64,000 nucleotides of DNA from positions 310,001 through 374,000 of the forward strand of contig NZ_JRPR02000001.1 of assembly GCF_000763135.2 (NCBI RefSeq), read 5' to 3'. Positions 9,739 through 18,417 of this stretch are shown one piece after another. Both the position numbers and the translations under genes were made by a program. The notes under the pieces were generated by a model that was not told the origin of the DNA, made no database searches, and saw only the letters and a list, made by a program, of their open reading frames with translations. How positions within the stretch are numbered: the first letter of the stretch is position 1; each line of letters opens with the position of its first letter. The DNA comes from Helicobacter jaachi (GTDB taxonomy: Bacteria > Campylobacterota > Campylobacteria > Campylobacterales > Helicobacteraceae).

Positions 9739-10750
9739 CTTCTAGCATATTTGAAAATAAATTTGGCTCAATAACTTGCTTGCGGTGCGTGCTTAAGGCG
9801 TGCATTAAGCTTGTATCATCAATGCCTAAAATCAAAGCAAAATTAAAATTTTCATTATGGATATATTCACATAATTCATCATCTGTTTTGTAAGCAAAAG
9901 TTTGCCCGATTTGATTAAAAAGCTCCAAATACACAAGCGGCACAAGGAATAAAATCCTTCCCCAAGTGGCATTATTAGCAATATAAGCCATATATTTTTT
10001 AAACTGCTCAATATCTTTTTCAGCAATGGCGACTTTTGAGGCTTGCCCATATTCAATAACTTGCCCCAAGCTGTTTAAAAAATTAGGTTTAAAAAATGGG
10101 ATATGTTTAAAGTGGCTTAGGGCGTATTGGATTTGCTTATTTTCGCATACATTAAGCACAGCGCTTAATTCATTAAAAAATAATTTGGGTAGATTAATGC
10201 GATAGTGCGCGCTTTTATAAAAAATCGTGCTATCAAAAAGCGTATGCGATAGCACTAAAAATGGGCGTTTGTTGGGTATATGAGCTTTTAGCGCTTCAAA
10301 ACTAAGCTCTAAAATCTGCTCATTATGCGTAAAAATAAAAGCAATCTCATCATTTAATAACTCAATAAAAGCATACAAATCCTCATTACAGAATCTAGCC
10401 CGCTCATCGCACACAATTTCTTTTGCTATGGCGTATTCAATGGCGCTTACATAAATGGTAGTAATGTTTTTAGCAAGGAGTTTGTAGCGTATGAGGCGCG
10501 TTAAGCACTCTTGCATATTTTCAACCACTATCCACGCAATTTCTGCGTCACTCACTTCAGTATGAGGAGTGCAAATAATCCCATATGCGCCAGCAGCGAT
10601 AGCGTGGGGGATTTGGGATTTATCTTTGGCGATAAATAAATCACCCTTTTGCACCACCCTTGCATCGCACACAATGCGCAAAAAGGCAGTGATAGAAGGC
10701 GTGGTGAGCAATGCCCCTTTGGTGATTTCTACGACTTCATTTACTCTCAC
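9710..10750 (-). CDS. conserved Mur-ligase-like protein of unknown function
   Basis: A 346-residue protein whose first ~80 residues resemble the UDP-binding domain of MurE/MurF (CDARVVQKGDLFIAK, then AAGAYGIICT and AWIVVENMQE). The central ATP-binding domain of a true Mur ligase is not visible: no GTNGKT-type P-loop. It is therefore probably not an active amino-acid ligase. A protein of unknown function occupies the same place between metG and cmoB in H. pylori as I recall it. GTG start with AAGGA six bases upstream. Nothing in the sequence allows a firm function. Confidence 0.7.
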   Translation of the reverse strand: MRVNEVVEITKGALLTTPSITAFLRIVCDARVVQKGDLFIAKDKSQIPHAIAAGAYGIICTPHTEVSDAEIAWIVVENMQECLTRLIRYKLLAKNITTIYVSAIEYAIAKEIVCDERARFCNEDLYAFIELLNDEIAFIFTHNEQILELSFEALKAHIPNKRPFLVLSHTLFDSTIFYKSAHYRINLPKLFFNELSAVLNVCENKQIQYALSHFKHIPFFKPNFLNSLGQVIEYGQASKVAIAEKDIEQFKKYMAYIANNATWGRILFLVPLVYLELFNQIGQTFAYKTDDELCEYIHNENFNFALILGIDDTSLMHALSTHRKQVIEPNLFSNMLEDAPVYERLF

Positions 10751-10771
10751 ATAAAGTCCTTGTTTAAGAAT

Positions 10772-12754
10772 TTAGCTCACCTTACTCCCATTGGCTCTTG
10801 GGCTGTCTATACCTAGCAAGGATAAGCCATTTTCATCTTTACTAGCAAGTATCATTCCCTCACTTAGCTCGCCCATAAGCTTGGCGGGTTTGAGATTTAC
10901 AATAAGGCATATTTGCCTGCCTATGAGTGAAGTTGGCGAATAATACTGCGCAATGCCTGATAGAATCTGCCGCGGCTTTGCTTCACCAATATCGACTAAA
11001 AGCTTTAAAAGTTTTTGGCTTTTTTTTAGGGCTGTGCATTCTACAATCGTGCCTATGCGTATATCAAGCTTGCTAAAATCTTTAATATCTACAATATTTG
11101 CGCCCTCTTCACTCGTATGGGAGGTATTTATAGAATCTAGGCGCGCAGCTTGTGTGTTAGGGGTTTTGGCGTTTATAGAATCTAGTTTAGAATCCGCGCT
11201 AGATTCTATAATGAGCGGAGATTCTATGCGCGGGAAAAGCATGGGTGTTTTATTTAGGCTAAAAGGCTCAAGCAGTGCTTTATGCGTGATAAAGTGCGCG
11301 AAGTTTTTAGCATTTATCTCAATATTTAGCGCGAGTGCGATTTTGCTAGCCGTCTCTGGCATAATAGGATAAAGCAAAAGGCTACCTTGCGCTAAGATAT
11401 TTGCCACAAGCGCGAGTAGCGCCATAGCCTCTTTATCTTTATTGGCTTTGACTAGCGCCCAAGGCTCATATTGTGTAATGATATGATTGCCCAATTTAAA
11501 GATTTTCCATAGCTCTTCAATGTAGCGGTGTGGCTGCATTTGGGGCATTTTCTCTTGCACGCTTTGAGTGAGCGCATAAAGCTTTTTAAGCTCATCATTA
11601 AAATAAGCAGGTATGTCTTTAGAATCTAGCTGCAAGTTAAAATATTTCTCACTCATACCTTGCAAGCGATTAAGCAGATTGCCCACATCATTGCCAAGTT
11701 CGGCATTAATGCGCTCAATCAATGCCTTTTGGCTAAAGTCACCATCTTGCCCAAAGGGCATTTCACGCATAAGAAAATAGCGAAAAGATTCTATACCGTA
11801 CGCGCTAGCAACTTCTTGTGGATTAATCACATTGCCAATGCTTTTACTCATCTTTGCGCCATCTTTTGTCCACCAACCATGCGCATAAATATGGCGCGGC
11901 AAGGGCAGCTCAAGGCTCATTAAAAATGCAAGCCAATAGACTGCATGAAAGCGCAAAATATCTTTGCCCACAAAATGCGTAGCATTGTGCCAATACGCCA
12001 TTTGTGCATTATCTTGCATATAGCCTAGCGGGCTTATGTAGCTTAAAAGCGCATCAAGCCATACATACATCACATGCTTTTTGTCATTTTTTTGCGCGAT
12101 ATTTTGCGGCAGCGGCACACCCCATTCAAAGCTTGTGCGTGTGATAGATAAGTCATTTAGCCCTTCTTTAATAAAGCTTATGACTTCATTTTGGCGAAAT
12201 GAGGGCGCAATCATATGGGGATTAGCCTCATAATGGGCTAAAAGGCGCTCTTGATATTTGCTTAGGGCAAAAAAATAGCTCTCCTCTTGCACAACCTGCG
12301 TAGGTTTGCCGCAATCTGGGCAGGTATTACCGCTCCCTAGCTGCGTTTGGGTAAAAAAGCTCTCACACGATATGCAGTAATGCCCCTCATAGCTACCTTT
12401 GTAAATATCGCCCTTATCATACATAAATGCAAAGGCTTTCTGCACGCATAGGCAGTGATTTGCATCAGTGGTGCGCACAAAAATATCATAATCTAGCCCA
12501 AAATTATCCCATAACTCGCGAAAACGCAAGCTTATAGAATCTGCATAGCTCTGCGGGCTTTGGTGGTGTTTATTGGCAGATTGCTCAATTTTCTGCCCAT
12601 GCTCATCTGTGCCGGTAAGAAATAGCACATCTTTACCCTGCAGTGCATAGAATTTTTTCAGCATATCGCATAAAATAGTCGTGTAGGCATGCCCAATATG
12701 GGGAATATCATTGACATAATAAATAGGGGAGGTGATAAATACTTTTTCTTGCAT
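10772..12754 (-). CDS. metG: methionyl-tRNA synthetase
   Basis: Class I aminoacyl-tRNA synthetase, 660 residues, with a C-terminal tRNA-binding (EMAP-II-like) domain. The signature HIGH is PHIGHAYT near residue 17 and KMSKS is AKMSKSIGN near 300. Zn-site cysteines are in CISC and CPDC near 125-150. The dimer/tRNA-binding domain begins at about residue 560 (FSKLDIRIGTIVECTALKKSQ). Between anticodon domain and C-terminal domain lies a ~55-residue linker (nt ~11100-11245) packed with AGAATCT copies. ATG 12754 follows AAAGGAAA. Confidence 0.97.
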   Translation of the reverse strand: MQEKVFITSPIYYVNDIPHIGHAYTTILCDMLKKFYALQGKDVLFLTGTDEHGQKIEQSANKHHQSPQSYADSISLRFRELWDNFGLDYDIFVRTTDANHCLCVQKAFAFMYDKGDIYKGSYEGHYCISCESFFTQTQLGSGNTCPDCGKPTQVVQEESYFFALSKYQERLLAHYEANPHMIAPSFRQNEVISFIKEGLNDLSITRTSFEWGVPLPQNIAQKNDKKHVMYVWLDALLSYISPLGYMQDNAQMAYWHNATHFVGKDILRFHAVYWLAFLMSLELPLPRHIYAHGWWTKDGAKMSKSIGNVINPQEVASAYGIESFRYFLMREMPFGQDGDFSQKALIERINAELGNDVGNLLNRLQGMSEKYFNLQLDSKDIPAYFNDELKKLYALTQSVQEKMPQMQPHRYIEELWKIFKLGNHIITQYEPWALVKANKDKEAMALLALVANILAQGSLLLYPIMPETASKIALALNIEINAKNFAHFITHKALLEPFSLNKTPMLFPRIESPLIIESSADSKLDSINAKTPNTQAARLDSINTSHTSEEGANIVDIKDFSKLDIRIGTIVECTALKKSQKLLKLLVDIGEAKPRQILSGIAQYYSPTSLIGRQICLIVNLKPAKLMGELSEGMILASKDENGLSLLGIDSPRANGSKVS

Positions 12755-12775
12755 ATATTTCCTTTGGTATAGAAT

Positions 12776-12982
12776 CTAGTTAAAGTCAAAGCCGCCTTGC
12801 TGCCCTTTTGACATACTCTCATACACGGCTTTGACATAGGCTTGCCGCACTTCACAGCCAATGAGCTGCTTACAAGCTAGACAAGAAGTGAAGCCTTTAT
12901 CCCTTTGGCATTGCTGCAAAAGCGTGATTTGCGTATCTAGATTCTGTGTGTAGATGTCATTTTCATGTAATACTTCACTCAT
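12776..12982 (-). CDS. small conserved Cys-containing protein, 68 aa
   Basis: Unrecognised 68-residue soluble protein with four cysteines: CQRDKG, then CLAC, then GCEVRQAY. The ATG at 12982 follows AAAGGAAG and overlaps the stop of fbp by eight bases, implying translational coupling, and metG starts 21 bases after its stop. The same fbp / small gene / metG order exists in C. jejuni as I recall it, which supports a real gene. The paired CxxC with flanking Cys could bind metal, but that is inference. Confidence 0.72.
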   Translation of the reverse strand: MSEVLHENDIYTQNLDTQITLLQQCQRDKGFTSCLACKQLIGCEVRQAYVKAVYESMSKGQQGGFDFN

Positions 12983-13814
12983 AGACTTCCTTTACTAGCT
13001 TAATTTCATATTCGCTGCCAAAAAAGCAGGGCGTGCTATCGTGCAAATGTGCCACTTCAAGTTCTAAAAGCCTTTGTGTGCCATTAGTTGCATAGCCTCC
13101 AGCCTTTTCATAAATGAATGCAAAAGGGAATACCTCAAAGAGTTTGCGCAGCTTTCCTGTAGGCGCATCACTAGTCGCAGGGTAGCTAAAAAGCCCTCCA
13201 CCTTTAATAAGAATCTGATGCAAATCAGGCACCATTCCCCCCGAATAGCGTAAGCGATAGCCTTGAGCAAATAAAGATTCTATCATCGCCTTATGCTTAC
13301 CCTCCCAATGCTTTTGCGTGCCGCCGGGTGCGTTAATCTTGCCTTTAGTTTTAAGCTGCAGTGCGCCTAGATTATGCCAAGTCTGCCCATTATAGCGATA
13401 GTGCAGGGGTTGCTCTTGAGCGATAAGCATTTCAAGCTTTGGTCCATAAATGATATACGCGCTTGCGATGAGGTTTTTTGCCTCCAGGCTGTGATTGTAG
13501 ATACCAAAAATACTTCCAATGCTTAGATTACTATCAATGAGCGAAGAGCCATCAAGTGGGTCATAGGCAATCATATAAGGCGCTTGCGTGTGGCTAGAAT
13601 ACACTATATCTGCTTGCTCCTCACTACAAATGCCTTTCACACAAGGCAGCATAAGCAGGCTTTCTTGCAATAATTTATCGGCTAGCACATCAACTTCAAG
13701 CTGCATATCTCCGCTAGTATTGGTGCTTTGCAAATACTGCGCGGACGTGCTTTTTAGTAGAGAATCTATGCGGAGGGCAGATTCTTTTAGAGTATCAAAA
13801 ATAACGCTAATCAT
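12975..13814 (-). CDS. fbp: fructose-1,6-bisphosphatase class I
   Basis: Gluconeogenic phosphatase hydrolysing fructose-1,6-bisphosphate to fructose-6-phosphate. 279 residues, slightly short for the family. Metal and phosphate motifs are clear: SEEQADIV, the signature YDPLDGSSLIDSNLSIGSIFGIY at about residues 85-107, and YSGGMVPDLHQIL and ATSDAPTGKLRKLFEVFP in the C-terminal half. ATG 13814 has AAGGAG nearby. Consistent with a Helicobacter lacking full glycolysis. Confidence 0.95.
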   Translation of the reverse strand: MISVIFDTLKESALRIDSLLKSTSAQYLQSTNTSGDMQLEVDVLADKLLQESLLMLPCVKGICSEEQADIVYSSHTQAPYMIAYDPLDGSSLIDSNLSIGSIFGIYNHSLEAKNLIASAYIIYGPKLEMLIAQEQPLHYRYNGQTWHNLGALQLKTKGKINAPGGTQKHWEGKHKAMIESLFAQGYRLRYSGGMVPDLHQILIKGGGLFSYPATSDAPTGKLRKLFEVFPFAFIYEKAGGYATNGTQRLLELEVAHLHDSTPCFFGSEYEIKLVKEVYE

Positions 13815-13889
13815 AAATGCTCCTTGTAGTGGTAAATGCGTGGCTTGTGATGTGTTGTGTTTTTAAAGCGCGATTATAACATTTTAGGA

Positions 13890-14582
13890 TTAAGCTTTGC
13901 ATATTTTTGCTAGCTCTTTGTAAAAATGCGAGTGGGCTATCATTTGATGAATGCTTGCATGGTGAAAAGGGCGTGAGAGGCTAGCATTATAATCACTCAC
14001 ATTTAGTTTATCCCACGCTCTACCAAGTAGGGCTATGAGATTTACGCGGCGCGGATTATTAAGCTTATCTTGAATATATACATTTTCCCATATTTGCACA
14101 TTTAAAAGTCGCGCTTTGGGCTTTATTAATCCCACGCCATCAAGGGTAAGTAAGTAGTGCAGGGTAGGAGCAAAAAGATTTTTCTGCAAGGCTTTATGCA
14201 CATTGCTAGCCCCCCAAGAATGCGCGATAATAAAAAGCGGCAACTGCGTTTGATTGAGCATAGAGAGCCACGAAGAAGTAAAGAGATGCGTGCATTTAAA
14301 GCTTACATAGATTTTTATCACATGTGCTTCATCAAAATGCGCAAACTCCCTATACACAGCCCTAATAATCGTATCACAAAATCCACCGACAAAAATCACA
14401 ATGGCTTTATAATTTTTTATAGAATCTAGGCTAGATTCTATATTTTTAGATTCTGTATTTTGTGCGGGGATATTAATCCCATAGGGTTTAAAAAGAGCGG
14501 GCGGCTTTGGCAAAAGTGCGCGCGGATAGATGAGAGTAGGGACAAAGGGAGAAAGCAGCCAATAGAATTTATAAGCGCGCAT
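13890..14582 (-). CDS. alpha/beta-hydrolase-fold protein
   Basis: About 230 residues. The pattern fits a small alpha/beta hydrolase: a strand then VIFVGGFCDT (oxyanion-type loop), nucleophile elbow IIAHSWGAS, a following LTLDGVG and a late histidine-rich tail (FHHASIHQMIAHSHF). It is perhaps an esterase or lipase-like enzyme; substrate unknown. The open frame runs further upstream but the ATG at 14582 with AAGGA six bases before is the convincing start. Codons around 14418-14442 are a palindrome of the AGAATCT word. The element copy at 14631-14778 lies just upstream and could carry its promoter. Confidence 0.7.
   Translation of the reverse strand: MRAYKFYWLLSPFVPTLIYPRALLPKPPALFKPYGINIPAQNTESKNIESSLDSIKNYKAIVIFVGGFCDTIIRAVYREFAHFDEAHVIKIYVSFKCTHLFTSSWLSMLNQTQLPLFIIAHSWGASNVHKALQKNLFAPTLHYLLTLDGVGLIKPKARLLNVQIWENVYIQDKLNNPRRVNLIALLGRAWDKLNVSDYNASLSRPFHHASIHQMIAHSHFYKELAKICKA
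14418..14442. repeat. 25-bp palindrome of the AGAATCT word inside a gene
   Basis: TATAGAATCTAG, one base, CTAGATTCTATA: perfect 12-bp arms, lying within the hydrolase coding region where it encodes IESSLDSI. A third copy follows at about 14447. Confidence 0.8.
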
Positions 14583-14630
14583 AGCATTCCTTAAAGTGCA
14601 ATACAAAATGATTGTGTTACAATGGCGGCT

Positions 14631-14778
14631 AGATTCTATAACGCCACGCTGCTGCTTTTTTATAAAAAGCCGCGTGGTCTTATCTCTGGGCAAGTGAATT
14701 GCCCTGCGCCGCCTAAAGTATAAAGTTATAATCTGCTTATGCAGCCTATCAACTTTTTTCTTAAGGCTAGATTCTATA
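14631..14778 (-). repeat. ~148-bp dispersed intergenic element, copy B
   Basis: Reverse-complement homologue of 5866-6009, again bounded by the same word at both ends (14631-14640 and 14769-14778). On the minus strand TTGATA (14747-14752) and TATAAC (14725-14730) are 16 bases apart. Hairpins sit where they do in copy A but with different bases: 14688-14704 (GGGCAA / TTGCCC) and 14654-14670 (GCTTTTT / AAAAAGC), the latter enclosed by CCACGC / GCGTGG. It lies between divergent genes. Confidence 0.7.
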
Positions 14779-14793
14779 ATTTGAAGGATAATA

Positions 14794-15444
14794 ATGGCAA
14801 AGCAAGTGCTTGTATCTCCTAGCATGCTATCAGCGGATTTTGCGCGCTTAGGCGATGAGGTGGAGCGCGTTTGCGCGGCGGGCTGTGATTTTGTGCATAT
14901 TGATGTAATGGATGGGCATTTTGTGCCAAATTTAACCATGGGACCTGATATTGTAAAAAGTATCGCAAATCACGCTACTAAGCCGCTTGATGTGCATCTT
15001 ATGGTAGAAAATGTGCCATTTTTTGTGGATTTATTTATGGATATAAAGCCAGCATTTTTAAGCGTGCATATTGAGGCAGTTACGCACTTGCACCGACTTA
15101 TTTGGCATATTAAAGATAATGGCATAAAAGCAGGCGTGGTACTTAATCCCCACACGAGCGAGCAGTTATTAGAATATATCTTGCCAGATATTGATTTAGT
15201 ATTGCTTATGAGCGTAAATCCGGGCTTTGGTGGGCAGAGCTTTATCCCGCAGAGTTTAGAGAAATTAAAAAGGCTAAAAATTATGCGCGATAGGCTTAAT
15301 CCTGCATGCCTTTTAGAAATTGATGGCGGGGTGAGTGATAAAAATATTGCTGCTTTAAAAAATGCAGGGATTGATATGGTGGTGGCGGGGAGCTTTATTT
15401 TTAGTTCAAATGATTACGCCAAAGCTATTGCGTCTTTGCGCTAG
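14794..15444 (+). CDS. rpe: ribulose-phosphate 3-epimerase
   Basis: TIM-barrel enzyme of the pentose phosphate pathway interconverting ribulose-5-P and xylulose-5-P. 216 residues, normal length. Family signatures: SPSMLSADFARLGDE at the N-terminus, VHIDVMDGHFVPNLTMG, LDVHLMVEN, LLMSVNPGFGGQSF and EIDGGVS. ATG with GAAGGA upstream. The downstream exonuclease gene begins five bases after the stop, so the two are an operon. Confidence 0.96.
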   Translation: MAKQVLVSPSMLSADFARLGDEVERVCAAGCDFVHIDVMDGHFVPNLTMGPDIVKSIANHATKPLDVHLMVENVPFFVDLFMDIKPAFLSVHIEAVTHLHRLIWHIKDNGIKAGVVLNPHTSEQLLEYILPDIDLVLLMSVNPGFGGQSFIPQSLEKLKRLKIMRDRLNPACLLEIDGGVSDKNIAALKNAGIDMVVAGSFIFSSNDYAKAIASLR

Positions 15445-15449
15445 ATTCT

Positions 15450-16229
15450 ATGACTTATTCCCAGCTGTTTGAGAAAATGCGTGAAATGCCCCTAAGCGAG
15501 CAGCAATTTTATATGTATGTGAAAAATATTGGCGGACTTTATGCAGATATAGAATCTGAATTAGAATTGCTCAAAGGTGCGGGTGCGCCTATATGCAAGC
15601 AAGAATATGATGGCAAGATTTACTTTAGCCTTAATACCACGCACAGGCTATGGCAGGAGTGTGATTTGGTATTTGTGGATATTGAGACAAATGGCGCAAA
15701 GCCTCAAAGCTGCGAGATTATAGAGATTGGCGCGCTTAAAGTGCGCAATGGCGAAATTATTGAGCGATTTGAAAGCTATGTGTATGCTAGCATCGTGCCA
15801 GAGAATATCACGCAGCTCACAGGTATTACGCAAGCTGATATTGCCCTAGCGCCGCCTAAGCAAGTGGTATTAAGGCGTTTTAGAGATTTTTTAGATGATG
15901 GGGTGTTTGTGGCGCATAATGTGAGCTTTGATTATGGCTTTTTGGATTATCATTTGCGTCAGTGCGGGCTTTTTGGGCTATTAAATCCTAAGCTTTGCAC
16001 GATTGATTTGGCTAGAAAGACCATTCTTACTACGCGCTATGCGTTGTCGTATTTAAATACATTTTTGGGTATTAATACACCCATTGCCCACCGCGCGTAT
16101 GCTGATGCGCTCACAAGCTTTAAAGTATTTGAAGTGGCGTGCTGTATGCTGCCTTTGTATGTTAAAAGCGTGCAGGATTTGCTTGATTTTTCAAAAGGGC
16201 GCATTGGCTATGCACAGCACTCAATATAA
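15450..16229 (+). CDS. dnaQ: DnaQ-like 3'-5' exonuclease (DNA polymerase III epsilon family)
   Basis: 259 residues. The first ~70 form an extra N-terminal helical domain; the exonuclease domain follows with DEDDh residues in FVDIETNGAKP (Exo I), VFVAHNVSFDYGFL (Exo II) and HRAYADAL (Exo III). Likely the replicative proofreading subunit or a stand-alone DnaQ-type nuclease. In H. pylori dnaQ also follows rpe. It ends six bases before the convergent prmC. Confidence 0.87.
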   Translation: MTYSQLFEKMREMPLSEQQFYMYVKNIGGLYADIESELELLKGAGAPICKQEYDGKIYFSLNTTHRLWQECDLVFVDIETNGAKPQSCEIIEIGALKVRNGEIIERFESYVYASIVPENITQLTGITQADIALAPPKQVVLRRFRDFLDDGVFVAHNVSFDYGFLDYHLRQCGLFGLLNPKLCTIDLARKTILTTRYALSYLNTFLGINTPIAHRAYADALTSFKVFEVACCMLPLYVKSVQDLLDFSKGRIGYAQHSI

Positions 16230-16235
16230 ATCGCG

Positions 16236-17066
16236 CTAATCCCCAAAATTCGCACTAAATCCCCTATCAAAACCGCTCAAATCTTTATAGAATTGCACTT
16301 CTTTGGCGTCTTTAAGCAGGGGCAAGAGCTTGTCTTTTTGCTCATAGCCTATTTCGCAAATAAGCCTAGCGCGGCGGGCTTTAGATTCTATAATCACATC
16401 TTGCAGCACATCTAAGCCCTCACTCCCTGCAAAAAGCGCGATTTTTGGCTCAAAAGAAAGCGGCAGGCTTATGGGATAGTCTGTGCTAATATAGGGCGGA
16501 TTACTCACAATAAGTTCGCATTTTTTTATAGAATCTGCAAGCAGCGAGCCGCACTGCAGCTCAATTTGTGCATTTGGAGCGTGTGTAGCAATATTTTTGT
16601 GCGCTACTTCAAGGGCAGCGCTTGAAATATCTGTGGCAAAAAATACGCATTGTGGGTGCAGGAGCGCTAATGTAGCAGTAATAATCCCCGAACCAATGCC
16701 TATTTCTGCGATATATTTAATATTGTGTTTTTTAATGATATGGCTTGCTGTGTCGATTAATATTTCTGTTTCAGGGCGCGGGATTAGGACGGAGGGATTT
16801 ACATAAAATGCGCGCCCATAAAAGTTCGCACTCTGCGTTATATACTCAATGGGCTTGCCTTCTACGCGCTCATTAATGAGTAAAAAAAACTGCTCTGCTA
16901 GGCTAGATTCTATAATTTGCTCGCTATGGGCGTGCAAAAACACGCGAGGTTTATTTAAGACAAAGGATAGGAGTAGCTCGCTTTCATAGCGCGCTTTAAG
17001 CGCAAATGGCGCTTTAGTCAGCTTAGCAATAGAATCTAATAAGATTCTATCAATGCTGTATGTCAT
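16236..17066 (-). CDS. prmC: peptide chain release factor glutamine methyltransferase PrmC/HemK
   Basis: SAM-dependent methylase of the GGQ glutamine in RF1/RF2. From ATG 17066 the product is 276 residues, the usual size. The N-terminal helical domain is followed by PIEYITQSANFYG, then VLIPRPETEILID, SAM motif IAEIGIGSGIITATLA and the catalytic NPPY in VSNPPYIS. An open frame continues upstream to 17159, but family similarity begins at MTYSIDRIL. The start overlaps the end of the M48 gene by 17 bases. Confidence 0.93.
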   Translation of the reverse strand: MTYSIDRILLDSIAKLTKAPFALKARYESELLLSFVLNKPRVFLHAHSEQIIESSLAEQFFLLINERVEGKPIEYITQSANFYGRAFYVNPSVLIPRPETEILIDTASHIIKKHNIKYIAEIGIGSGIITATLALLHPQCVFFATDISSAALEVAHKNIATHAPNAQIELQCGSLLADSIKKCELIVSNPPYISTDYPISLPLSFEPKIALFAGSEGLDVLQDVIIESKARRARLICEIGYEQKDKLLPLLKDAKEVQFYKDLSGFDRGFSANFGD

Positions 17067-18276
17067 AATCCAAGGCTTTAAGGCGCTGCAAAAGTGGAGG
17101 GTGCGTGTAGTAAAAGAAAATATAAGCAGGGTGAGAGCTTGGGAAGCTTTTATTTTCATTCACAAGGCGCACAAGGGCATTTGCAAGGCAATGCTTGCTT
17201 GATAAGCTCGCACCAAAAGCATCTGCAGCATATTCTGCTTTGCGACTAAAATATCCCACCAATGGCATAAACCAAAAGGTAAGCACAGGCGATATAAGCA
17301 GCATGACAATAATCACTCCCGCGCCATTTTGCGCTAGCCCAAGTGCGCTAAAAAGGCTTGCAGGCAAATGCCCCACCACAAAAAATAGCACAAAAAGCAA
17401 GCAAGCAATGATTAAAATATTTTTTAATATATCTTTGTGTTTAAAACGCCCTAACTCATGCCCTAAAATAGCAATAAGCCCATCGGCGCTAATTTTGTCT
17501 AGCAAAGTATCAAATAGCACCACTCGCTTACTTTTGCCAATGCCGCCAAAATACGCATTTAATCGTCCATCGCGCCTGCTTGCGTCAATGACAAACACGC
17601 CATTACTTTTAAAGCCTATGGTGTTGAGTAAAGATTCTATGCGAGCTTTGAGATTGTCATCTTCTAGGGGAGTGAATTTATTAAAGAGTGGGGCGATAAG
17701 TGTGGGGTAGATGAGATTTGCTAAAATCACTATACAAAGTAAAACAATAAATCCCACAATCCACCACAGCGCGACATTTTCGATAATAAGAATAAGCAAA
17801 GCCGCAATAACGCCGCCAATAATAAGGCTTAAAAGCAGATGTTTGCATAAATCAATCATAAAAAGCTGCGGACTTTGCTTTGAAAATCCAAACTTTTTAT
17901 CTAGTCCAAAAGTTTTATAAATAGACAAAGGCAGCTCGATAATGCTCCCAAGCAGCACAAAGCTTAAAATTAAAGCCACACCTTGCCATAGGGGATTAAG
18001 CGTTTGGGGAAAGAGCAGTGTGAGCTCATGATTTAAAAGCTTTAAGCCAAAGCACACCCACGCGCTAAAAAGGATAGTCTCAAGCAAAGTGGAGATGATA
18101 TTTAATCGTAGTGAGGCAATGGCATACGCCCCTGCTTGCAAATAATCTTCAGATTCTAATAAAATGGCTGGTTTTTGTAATTCTTTTTTAATGTGTCTTA
18201 TTTGCAAAAGTGCGAGTGTAATGCTTGGTAGCGCATATAAACACACAAATAATCCAATAAATATAAATAATATCAC
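17050..18276 (-). CDS. M48 family membrane peptidase (Ste24/CAAX protease-like) with altered HExxH
   Basis: 408-residue polytopic membrane protein of the M48A type: N-terminal TM segments at about residues 1-22, 60-80 and 90-115, two in the middle, and the catalytic region near residue 275. The metal motif reads ILGHELGRFKHKD, so the second His of HExxH is Arg (codon CGT instead of CAT/CAC). The third ligand region RKAEYAADAFGA is intact, as is SRRDGRLNAYFGGIGKSKRVVLFDTLL. It may be a pseudoprotease, a very recent mutant or a sequencing error. prmC follows with a 17-base overlap. Confidence 0.88.
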   Translation of the reverse strand: MILFIFIGLFVCLYALPSITLALLQIRHIKKELQKPAILLESEDYLQAGAYAIASLRLNIISTLLETILFSAWVCFGLKLLNHELTLLFPQTLNPLWQGVALILSFVLLGSIIELPLSIYKTFGLDKKFGFSKQSPQLFMIDLCKHLLLSLIIGGVIAALLILIIENVALWWIVGFIVLLCIVILANLIYPTLIAPLFNKFTPLEDDNLKARIESLLNTIGFKSNGVFVIDASRRDGRLNAYFGGIGKSKRVVLFDTLLDKISADGLIAILGHELGRFKHKDILKNILIIACLLFVLFFVVGHLPASLFSALGLAQNGAGVIIVMLLISPVLTFWFMPLVGYFSRKAEYAADAFGASLSSKHCLANALVRLVNENKSFPSSHPAYIFFYYTHPPLLQRLKALDYDIQH

Positions 18277-18417
18277 TTATACTCCTTTAAGATATGTAAT
18301 AAACTTATGAATTACGCGGCAAAATCATAAGGCAGAAATCACAAAAAAAGGTAAATTAACGAGCTTTTAACCACTCATTTATTATCATTAGAGCAAAAAT
18401 TGAGCAAGGATTGCATG

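Noticed and set aside
14775-14780. TATAAT in AGATTCTATAAT as the rpe promoter
   Set aside because: The start would fall about seven bases before the ATG, within the SD; the box arises from the word itself and cannot be claimed on sequence alone.
17195-17710. 171-codon open frame on plus, antisense to the M48 gene
   Set aside because: Shadow of a clear coding gene; composition is low-complexity Ser/Ile/Pro.
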